Source: Bacteroidales bacterium (GTDB taxonomy: Bacteria > Bacteroidota > Bacteroidia > Bacteroidales > NBLH01). Taken from it: a DNA stretch of 6,148 nt. The notes under the pieces were generated by a model, which had not been told where the DNA came from, searched no databases, and was given only the letters and a program-made list of their open reading frames with translations. Below, piece by piece: positions 1 through 6,148 of the stretch. Location: NCBI GenBank assembly GCA_026988445.1, contig JALSLF010000609.1, positions 1-6,148 on the forward strand, read 5' to 3'. Position 1 is the first letter of the stretch. Each line of letters starts with the position of its first letter. A program made the translations under genes and the position numbers.

Positions 1-55
1 AAAGAATAATTTTATTTTTACAGTTGCAAATAGTGTAAATTTATGATTTAAAAAG

Positions 56-2332
56 GTGGTTGAAGGAAAACGAATCTATAAAATATTTCTAATTTTAATC
101 TTTACTTTTGTCTTCTTTCTTATGCATGAGCTAAGAATGAGCGGACAGAGCATCAAACGAATAGAGCAACTAATAAACTCCTTAGACACAACAAGTGCTG
201 AAAACAAAAAGATTGATTTGTATAACCTACTAAGTGCTGAATATATTAAAAGAAATACCGATACTTTTTATATGTTTTATTCAAAGGCGATAAATCTTTC
301 AAAAAAAACAGATTATAAAAAAGGGCTTGCCGAAGCATTTAACAACCGGGCAGATTTATGTTTTTATCTGGATAGTTTCCAGCTTGCTTTAATATTTAAT
401 GATCTTTCAAATTCCTTATACACTTCTTTAAACGATACCTTGAAAGTAGCAGAGCTATGTTTTTCCAGAGGAAATATCTATTATTATATGGCAAATTATG
501 ATTCGGCAATTTCATATTACCAAAGTTCGATGAAGTTCGCTGAAGCTGTTGGCGATACAACACAGATGGGGATTTGCCTGAAACAGGTTGGTAAAATGAA
601 TTGGATAAAGGGTGACCTAACCGAAGCCTTAAAAAATTACGAGCAATCATTAGAATATGCTGTAAAAACAAATAATACAAGTTTAAGATGTGTATTATAT
701 AATAATATTGGCACTATTTTTTACGGAATAGGTGATTACGAAGAAGCTTTAAAATATTATTATAAAACACTACCTTTAAGAGACTCTCTAAAAGACTACA
801 AAGGCAAAAGCTTAACAATAAATAATATAGGTATGATATTCTCTGAATGGGGAAAACATAAAGAAGCCTACAATTATTATTCATATGCAGCTTCTTTATC
901 TGATAGCCTTGACTACTATTATGGAGAAGCATACTCGTATTACAATTTGGGAAACCACCTGTTTAACCACAATGATATTGACTCAGCTATTATCTATTTT
1001 AGAAAGGCTTTAGCCACTTATAAAAAAGACAATATAAACATTCGAGGAATGTATATATGCTATGCTAAATTAGGAAAAATATACCATGACCTTAGTAAAC
1101 AAGACTCTGCAATATGGTATTTTAGAAACTCATTATTGGTAGCAAAACGCATGAAAAGTTCTAATTATGAAGCTGCAGCATATTCAAACATTGCCAATTT
1201 ATTTTTAACACAAAACAATATAGACAGTGCCTTGCACTATGCTTTAAAAGCACATAACTATCTATCAAAAACCAATGGTTATAAGAAAATGAAACAAGAC
1301 AATTACCAATTACTTTCTGATATTTTTAACAAAAAGAAGAATTATAAAAAAGCTTTAGAGTATAGCATATTGTCCGGTAATTATAAAGATAGTATTTTTA
1401 ATGAAGAAAAAACAAAGCAGATTACCCGAATGGAGATACTTTACCGGATTGAACAAAAAGAAAAAGAAAATAAATATCTTAAAAAAGAACAAGAGCGCCA
1501 AAAAGCGAAATTAGAAGCCGACCGTTTAACCATCCGCCTGCAAAACTATCTGTTTGCAGTAGGTACTTTATTATTATTTACACTAATTGGTTTTACAATA
1601 GTATTTTACCGAGAAAAACAAAAATTAAAAGAGGCAAATAATACTAAAAATAAGCTCTTTTCAATTATCAGCCACGATTTAAGAGGTCCGCTTGGTAATT
1701 TTAAAGGTTTAGTTGATTTACTTTTACTGGATTTCGCAAATAATGACCGGAAAAAAATGAATTCTCTCCTTAAAATGATGCAAAAAACCGCCGGTTTAAA
1801 TTATGATTTACTTGAAAATCTTTTAAGTTGGTCTAGGACTGAAAGTGGAAGACTAAATCTTCAAACTGAAAAAATTAAACCCTACATTTTAGTAGATGCA
1901 ATTTTTGAACATTATGATTACAGTGCAGTAACTAAATCAATTACACTTATAAACAATATTGATGAAAATTTATGCATTTATGCAGATGAATATATGATAA
2001 ACACAATTCTAAGAAATTTAATCTCAAATGCAATTAAATTTACGGAGGCAAATGGCAAAATACTAGTAAATAGTAGAGTTGTTAATAAATATGTAGAAAT
2101 ATCGGTAGAGGACACAGGTGTGGGAATGCCCCCGGATGTTATGAAAAATATTTTTAGAGATGAAAAATTTGTAACAACACGCGGAACTGCCAAAGAAAAA
2201 GGAACGGGCTTAGGTTTAAAACTTTGTAAAGACTTTGTTAAAAAACATAAAGGCGAAATTTATATTGAAAGTCAAATAAATAAAGGAACAAAAATAAGTT
2301 TCACAATCCCTGAGTGCGATAATAAACAATAA
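56..2332 (+). CDS. TPR-repeat membrane sensor histidine kinase
   Basis: Probable inner-membrane sensor that autophosphorylates on histidine and passes the phosphate to a response regulator not present here. A hydrophobic segment at residues 10-22 (signal peptide or anchor) precedes about nine TPR-like repeats (roughly residues 57-450), with recurring pairs such as 'YNNIGTIFYGIGDYEEALKY'. A charged coiled coil (about 450-495) leads into a transmembrane helix (498-518), which puts the TPR region in the periplasm. The kinase core is complete: H-box SHDLRGPL with phospho-acceptor H540, N-box NLISNAIKF with N658, G1 box DTGVG (686-690) and G2 box GTGLG (716-720). No receiver domain is fused. The start is GTG; an in-frame TGA at 44-46 bounds the frame, and the next in-frame ATG (position 122) would remove the hydrophobic segment. 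The gene lies 40 bases upstream of the secreted-protein gene. The ligand is unknown. Family assignment is firm; topology is inferred. Confidence 0.93.
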   Translation: MVEGKRIYKIFLILIFTFVFFLMHELRMSGQSIKRIEQLINSLDTTSAENKKIDLYNLLSAEYIKRNTDTFYMFYSKAINLSKKTDYKKGLAEAFNNRADLCFYLDSFQLALIFNDLSNSLYTSLNDTLKVAELCFSRGNIYYYMANYDSAISYYQSSMKFAEAVGDTTQMGICLKQVGKMNWIKGDLTEALKNYEQSLEYAVKTNNTSLRCVLYNNIGTIFYGIGDYEEALKYYYKTLPLRDSLKDYKGKSLTINNIGMIFSEWGKHKEAYNYYSYAASLSDSLDYYYGEAYSYYNLGNHLFNHNDIDSAIIYFRKALATYKKDNINIRGMYICYAKLGKIYHDLSKQDSAIWYFRNSLLVAKRMKSSNYEAAAYSNIANLFLTQNNIDSALHYALKAHNYLSKTNGYKKMKQDNYQLLSDIFNKKKNYKKALEYSILSGNYKDSIFNEEKTKQITRMEILYRIEQKEKENKYLKKEQERQKAKLEADRLTIRLQNYLFAVGTLLLFTLIGFTIVFYREKQKLKEANNTKNKLFSIISHDLRGPLGNFKGLVDLLLLDFANNDRKKMNSLLKMMQKTAGLNYDLLENLLSWSRTESGRLNLQTEKIKPYILVDAIFEHYDYSAVTKSITLINNIDENLCIYADEYMINTILRNLISNAIKFTEANGKILVNSRVVNKYVEISVEDTGVGMPPDVMKNIFRDEKFVTTRGTAKEKGTGLGLKLCKDFVKKHKGEIYIESQINKGTKISFTIPECDNKQ

Positions 2333-2372
2333 AAGATAAGTGATTTACTAACCATTTAGTCAAAATAATAAT

Positions 2373-4007
2373 ATGTCAAGAAATAAAATTTATGTACTAA
2401 TATTCATGCTTTATACTCATAGCCTTTTGTTTGCTCAGTTTGAAGTTAATATAAGTGCACCACTAAACACAGATGTATGTCGGGATACCGTAACTTTTAT
2501 TGCGAACACAACGAATGGAGGTGTTGCTGTTTCAGGAGTTCTATATACATGGGACTTTGACGATGGAACAAAAATTAGCGGCACAGACCTTGATACAATA
2601 AAACATCTTTTCATTAAAGGGGGTGGATTCGTTGTACGTGTTGATGCCGAAAAAAATACGAATAAAGATTATGCACTACATAAAATTCAAGTATCATTAA
2701 CAGCCAATTTTGACGGAACAGAAGCTGATAAACAAGAAGCGATGTGTCTTGGACAAACATCCGGTTTAAAAGGTATTGTAAGTCCGGTTACATGGAATTA
2801 TAAAAAAGATGAAAACATTGAGCTAAACCCTGAACTTATTGATGATACAAAAACTTACGCTACTATTTTTGATTATCGTATTTTTAATAAAACGGATGTT
2901 TTATCCGCTGCAAGCGATATAGATACAATAGGTATAAAACTCGAACACAGCAATTTAAGTAATCTTAAAATTGAGCTGTTCTGCCCTTCGGGCAATTCAA
3001 TCATTTTGAAAGATTTTGGCGGAGCCAATAAATATTTTGGAAACCCGGATAACAGTACCGCTTCATGGTATTATTGGACAAACAGCCCGGATAATGGCAC
3101 AATAAATTCTATAACACCAAGCGGAGTATCCATGCCCGAAGGAAGCTACACCTCGGAACAATCATTTGCAAACCTTACAGGCTGCCCCTTAAACGGAGCA
3201 TGGACAATTAAAATAACGGATAATCAAAATCTTGATTCCGGTTATGTTTATGCCGCTCGCTTAAAGTTTAATGATGCAGTTTTACCCGTTCAATGGACTT
3301 TTACAAATACATATTCTCAGTACGTTTGGTCAGGACCCGGAGTTTCAAACACCTTACCCGATGGTTCTGCAAGTGCAACTCCCACAACAAAGGGGAGTTC
3401 AGAATATAAATTTAATGTTACCGATAATTTTTCATGTCCCCAAGATACAAGTATTTTTCTGCAAGTAACTCCTGCCAGTTTTACAGCAAACCCAACCGAA
3501 GGACCTTTTGAACTGGAAGTAAATTTTGAAAATACGACTACATGGGCAAGTAATTACCTTTGGGATTTTGGCGATGGTTCAGATAAATCTACAGAAGAAA
3601 ATCCTACACATATTTATACTTATCCTGACGGGCGATACAAAGTTTTATTTACAGCCACTGCTATTGACGGTTGTGAAGATTCTGACACAATAACCATTGA
3701 TGTGAGCATTCCGGAAGCTGTTTTTAATGAACCGCCAAATGTTTTTAGCCCAAACGGTGATGGCTTTAACGATTTTTTTAATCTGGATGTAGAACATTTT
3801 GCATCTTTTGAAGGATGGATATATTCACGTTGGGGAAAATTGGTAAAAAAATGGAATACAATTGATGAAGCAAAAAACGGTTGGGACGGAAAAATTCAAG
3901 ACTCAAACAGAGATGCTACTCCCGGAGTTTATTACTTTTATATTAAAGCAGTTGATTATCATGGGCAAGAAGTATTTAAAAAAGGTTCTGTTCAATTATT
4001 TCGGTAA
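2373..4007 (+). CDS. Secreted T9SS type B cargo protein with PKD and P domains
   Basis: Probably a cell-surface or secreted protein, exported by Sec and then by the type IX secretion system. Residues 1-21 form a signal peptide with likely cleavage at FA|Q. A PKD domain follows (about 32-108, with YTWDFDDG at 58-65). Residues 181-300 resemble the P domain of proprotein convertases, with CPLNGAWTIKITD (271-283) and a following DSG (288-290). A second PKD domain (about 369-445) carries YLWDFGDG. The C-terminus (about 455-544) is the gliding-motility-associated sorting domain: PNVFSPNGDGFND, then YSRWGK, WDGK and PGVYYFYIKA. There is no protease or other catalytic domain, so an adhesive, matrix or scaffold role is plausible but unproven. 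Segments on both sides of the P domain look like halves of one Ig-like fold (C125 and C355). The ATG start is supported by the signal peptide directly behind it. The precise function is unknown. Confidence 0.92.
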   Translation: MSRNKIYVLIFMLYTHSLLFAQFEVNISAPLNTDVCRDTVTFIANTTNGGVAVSGVLYTWDFDDGTKISGTDLDTIKHLFIKGGGFVVRVDAEKNTNKDYALHKIQVSLTANFDGTEADKQEAMCLGQTSGLKGIVSPVTWNYKKDENIELNPELIDDTKTYATIFDYRIFNKTDVLSAASDIDTIGIKLEHSNLSNLKIELFCPSGNSIILKDFGGANKYFGNPDNSTASWYYWTNSPDNGTINSITPSGVSMPEGSYTSEQSFANLTGCPLNGAWTIKITDNQNLDSGYVYAARLKFNDAVLPVQWTFTNTYSQYVWSGPGVSNTLPDGSASATPTTKGSSEYKFNVTDNFSCPQDTSIFLQVTPASFTANPTEGPFELEVNFENTTTWASNYLWDFGDGSDKSTEENPTHIYTYPDGRYKVLFTATAIDGCEDSDTITIDVSIPEAVFNEPPNVFSPNGDGFNDFFNLDVEHFASFEGWIYSRWGKLVKKWNTIDEAKNGWDGKIQDSNRDATPGVYYFYIKAVDYHGQEVFKKGSVQLFR

Positions 4008-4087
4008 ATATTTCAGAATGAACAAACACTTATTAAGGTCATTTCACATACAAAAAACCACTATTTATCGAATATATCCCTAAAAGT

Positions 4088-4119
4088 TTGATTTTTTACC
4101 AAAAATTCTATTACTTTAA
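4088..4119 (+). promoter_or_regulatory. Possible Bacteroidota-type promoter for the cyclase gene
   Basis: The 141-base gap before the cyclase gene contains TTG at 4088-4090 and TACTTTAA at 4112-4119, separated by 21 bases. The known Bacteroidota pattern is TTG near -33 and TAnnTTTG near -7. The -7-like element matches TA and the first two T bases but lacks the final TG, so the match is poor. Position and spacing fit a promoter about 30 bases upstream of the ATG. In such AT-rich DNA a match this weak can arise by chance. No Shine-Dalgarno sequence is visible before the ATG, which is usual in this phylum. Confidence 0.2.
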
Positions 4120-4148
4120 GGTAGTTTTTATTCCAAACAGATAAAAAA

Positions 4149-5612
4149 ATGGAAGACAATAAAGAACTCGTATTTCGTATTCAAAAATTAATTAATGAAA
4201 ACAAAGAGTTAAATGCTCAACTTAAAGAACTTAAAGTAGTTAATGAAAAACTGGAAGACGAAAATCAACATTACAAAAATCTGATAGCCAAAATACCGGA
4301 AGACCTTCTCCCCAAAGGATTAAAATCAGCTCCTAAATCAAAAACGCTGAGATTTAAAATGGCAACCGTTCTTTATCTGGATATTCAAGGCTTTAAAAAG
4401 ATATCCGAATCAATGGAATCGAATGAAGTTATTGATGAGCTTGACCAAATCCTTTTTCACTTTGACGAAATTGTTGAAAAATATAAAATTCAAAAAATCA
4501 GAACGGTTGGTGATGCATATATGTGTGCCGGCGGAGTTCCTGTAAAAAATATTACCAACCCGATTGATGTAGTATTGGCAGCCCTTGAAATGGAAGAATA
4601 TCTGGGCAAATTAAAAGAAGAATACGAAGCCAAAGGTCGTGAATTTTGGGATTTACGACTGGGGATACATACCGGGGCAGTTACGGCTACCATGCAAGGA
4701 CGAAAAAAAATATCTTACGATTTAAAAGGCGATACCGTAAATATTGCAACCAGAATGGCTGCTGCAAGTGATGTGGGCATGATTAACATGTCTGTAATGA
4801 CCTATGAACTGGTAAAGCCCTATTTTGATTGTGAGTATCACGGTAAAATACCGGTTAAGTACAAAGGTGATATGGAAATGTATTTTTTGAAACGTATTAA
4901 GAAAAAGTATTCAGAAGACCGGAAAACCGGTATCCGCCCCAATGAAATATTCCGTGTAAAATACTTAATCAGGCAATTTACCGACCTGCAAGAAATGATT
5001 CTTGATAAATTAGAACGCGAATTGCCCGATTATTTATATTACCACAATTACAAACATACTATTGATGTAGTAAATCAAGCTGAATTAATTGGCTATGGCG
5101 AAGGGGTTGATGATGAAGCCATTCTTTTGCTGATGACCGCCGCACTATTTCACGATGCCGGTCATACAATAGGCTATGATAATCATGAATATTACGGAAC
5201 ACAAATTGCTCGCGAGTGGTTACCGAAATTTAATTACACCGAAAAACAAATTGACGAAATTTGCGACATAATCATGGCTACCAAATTACCACCACAACCC
5301 AAAACACTTTTACAAAAAATTATTTGTGATTCTGATTTGGATTATTTGGGAAGGAGTGATTTCATACCGGTTTCAAACACATTATATGAAGAGCTAAAAG
5401 CTCAAAACAAAATAGGCTCTTTAAATGATTGGAATAAAATTCAGGTAAAATTTTTATCGGCACACCATTTCTTTACCCAAACAGCAAACAAACTGCGCGA
5501 AGTAAACAAACAAGCACAAATTGAACGAATTAAAGCACTAATTGACTGGGGCGATGAAGACCCCGATGAATTTTTAGGCATCAAAAAAGAAAAGGAAAAA
5601 AAAGAAAGTTAA
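4149..5612 (+). CDS. Class III adenylate/guanylate cyclase fused to an HD phosphohydrolase domain
   Basis: Soluble, probably cytoplasmic enzyme with no signal peptide or transmembrane segment. Residues 1-45 form a coiled coil, likely for dimerisation, which class III cyclases need because the active site forms between two subunits. The cyclase domain covers about 68-248. Visible active-site residues are metal-binding D78 (LYLDIQGF) and D122 (TVGDAYM), purine-contacting R118 and D191 (SYDLKGD), and transition-state N198 and R202 (VNIATRM). D191 favours ATP, hence cAMP, although R118 stands where adenylate cyclases usually have Lys. After a helical linker, an HD domain (about 290-460) shows YHNYKH (H299, H303), FHDAGH (H335, D336, H339), N345/H346 and CDSDLDYLG (D394, D396). 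Its pattern resembles cyclic-nucleotide phosphodiesterases, so a bifunctional make-and-break enzyme is possible; hydrolysis of another phosphorylated substrate is the alternative. The C-terminus is acidic, then lysine-rich. Domain calls are firm; substrate and bifunctionality are inferred. Confidence 0.93.
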   Translation: MEDNKELVFRIQKLINENKELNAQLKELKVVNEKLEDENQHYKNLIAKIPEDLLPKGLKSAPKSKTLRFKMATVLYLDIQGFKKISESMESNEVIDELDQILFHFDEIVEKYKIQKIRTVGDAYMCAGGVPVKNITNPIDVVLAALEMEEYLGKLKEEYEAKGREFWDLRLGIHTGAVTATMQGRKKISYDLKGDTVNIATRMAAASDVGMINMSVMTYELVKPYFDCEYHGKIPVKYKGDMEMYFLKRIKKKYSEDRKTGIRPNEIFRVKYLIRQFTDLQEMILDKLERELPDYLYYHNYKHTIDVVNQAELIGYGEGVDDEAILLLMTAALFHDAGHTIGYDNHEYYGTQIAREWLPKFNYTEKQIDEICDIIMATKLPPQPKTLLQKIICDSDLDYLGRSDFIPVSNTLYEELKAQNKIGSLNDWNKIQVKFLSAHHFFTQTANKLREVNKQAQIERIKALIDWGDEDPDEFLGIKKEKEKKES

Positions 5613-5672
5613 TACAAATATCATTACTATTAATTCTCCTTTGAAAGTATAAACATTTAAACAAAGATGTAA

Positions 5673-6148
5673 TCAATCTGTATTAACTGAATTATGACCG
5701 GATATTTTATACAAACGAATATACTCATCTTCATAAATTAATTTGTATTTATATTTTGATAAGCCGGAGAAGGCTTCATTTACATCTTTATCTTCTGAGA
5801 TATAAGTATATGGATAATTTTTATTAAAACCGGAGCGGAAAAGTTCAATCTTTTTTTTATCTAAAACCATTGCTTTAAATTTTAAAAATGTATAATACCG
5901 CACTTCATTTGTACTAAAAATACTTGTGTTGTTTTCAATTAGATTTGCAAAGCGGTAGGCTTGATTATTTATTTCTTTTTCTTGTTTACACAAATCTGTA
6001 AATGACCCTAATAATACAATACTCATAACAACAGAACCGATTATCAGTATTAGATAAACTTTTTGCCGGCTTACTTTTATTTTTTTCAACAAAAACTCAA
6101 TAAACAAACCTACACCCAAAGCTATTATTAAAGAATTAAAAATAAACA
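5673..6148 (-). CDS. C-terminal part of a membrane protein, possibly a GT-C glycosyltransferase (5' end off window)
   Basis: The minus-strand frame is open to the right edge with no stop, so the gene starts outside the window and only its last 157 residues are seen. A TTG at 6117-6119 could be read as a start, but it falls inside a transmembrane helix and is probably an internal leucine. Two hydrophobic helices (about visible residues 1-20 and 30-50) flank a basic loop, KKIKVSRQK, which is likely cytoplasmic. They are followed by a soluble tail of about 105 residues on the outer face, ending in YKLIYEDEYIRLYKISG. Membrane helices followed by a short extracytoplasmic domain that ends in a 'LYKI'-like strand match the C-termini of lipid-linked-sugar glycosyltransferases of the ArnT/PMT-like (GT-C) type. 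The catalytic N-terminal part is not visible, so this is a guess by resemblance. The gene converges on the cyclase gene with a 60-base gap. Confidence 0.6.
   Translation of the reverse strand, partial: FIFNSLIIALGVGLFIEFLLKKIKVSRQKVYLILIIGSVVMSIVLLGSFTDLCKQEKEINNQAYRFANLIENNTSIFSTNEVRYYTFLKFKAMVLDKKKIELFRSGFNKNYPYTYISEDKDVNEAFSGLSKYKYKLIYEDEYIRLYKISGHNSVNTD

Noticed and set aside
36..43. TAAATTTA, a possible -7 element upstream of the kinase gene
   Set aside because: The only nearby TTG (24-26) is just 9 bases upstream, far too close for the Bacteroidota -33 element; likely chance in AT-rich DNA.
396..932. Two minus-strand open frames (396-680 and 714-932) inside the kinase gene
   Set aside because: They lie opposite the well-supported TPR coding sequence, show no recognisable domain, and are low-complexity products of AT-rich antisense reading.
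1978..2193. Minus-strand open frame inside the kinase ATPase domain
   Set aside because: Antisense to the conserved N-box and G1 region; its protein has no recognisable motif.
2344..2363. Short inverted repeat ACTAA-ccat-TTAGT between the kinase and cargo genes
   Set aside because: Only five AT-rich base pairs plus a mismatched extension, with no T-tract after it; too weak for a terminator or operator call.
3271..3468. Plus-strand open frame in another phase inside the T9SS cargo gene
   Set aside because: Fully nested in a gene whose own frame encodes recognisable P-domain and Ig-like sequence; no independent evidence.
3862..4083. Plus-strand open frame overlapping the end of the cargo gene and running 76 bases past its stop
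   Set aside because: Most of it is an out-of-phase reading of the conserved sorting domain. The part beyond the stop would encode only about 21 residues from an ATG at 4018, with no motif.
4490..4693. Minus-strand open frame inside the cyclase domain
   Set aside because: Antisense to conserved cyclase active-site sequence, with no recognisable product.
5653..5670. Possible hairpin ACATTT ... AAGATGT (six pairs, one a G-T wobble) between the convergent genes
   Set aside because: The location suits a bidirectional terminator, but the stem is weak and AT-rich and no T-tract follows on the plus strand.

Overview
This AT-rich window looks like a piece of a Bacteroidota (Bacteroidetes) chromosome. 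The strongest evidence is the second gene, a secreted protein that ends in the gliding-motility-associated C-terminal domain, the type B sorting signal of the type IX secretion system (T9SS). That system is essentially restricted to this phylum. The first gene, a sensor kinase with many tetratricopeptide (TPR) repeats, also fits a common Bacteroidota design. No ribosomal markers are present, so the genus cannot be given.

Layout: three plus-strand genes are followed by one minus-strand gene that converges on them and runs off the right edge. (1) Positions 56-2332 encode a membrane sensor histidine kinase with a TPR sensor region, a coiled coil, one transmembrane helix and a complete HisKA/HATPase core. 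(2) After a 40-base gap, 2373-4007 encode a T9SS cargo protein: signal peptide, PKD domain, proprotein-convertase-type P domain apparently nested inside an Ig-like domain, second PKD domain and sorting domain. (3) After a 141-base gap with a possible promoter, 4149-5612 encode a soluble class III nucleotide cyclase fused to an HD-type metal-dependent phosphohydrolase. (4) Positions 5673-6148, minus strand, hold the C-terminal part of a membrane protein that resembles the end of a GT-C type glycosyltransferase.

The kinase and the cargo gene are close enough to be co-transcribed, but nothing in the sequence proves a functional link. The window contains no response regulator, cAMP receptor protein or T9SS machinery gene. 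The most interesting gene is the cyclase-HD fusion. Its cyclase active site looks complete, and its HD domain carries a histidine/asparagine pattern like that of eukaryotic cyclic-nucleotide phosphodiesterases. One polypeptide may therefore both make and break a cyclic nucleotide. This is inferred from motifs and has not been demonstrated. No tRNA, rRNA, CRISPR array, insertion sequence or long repeat was seen.
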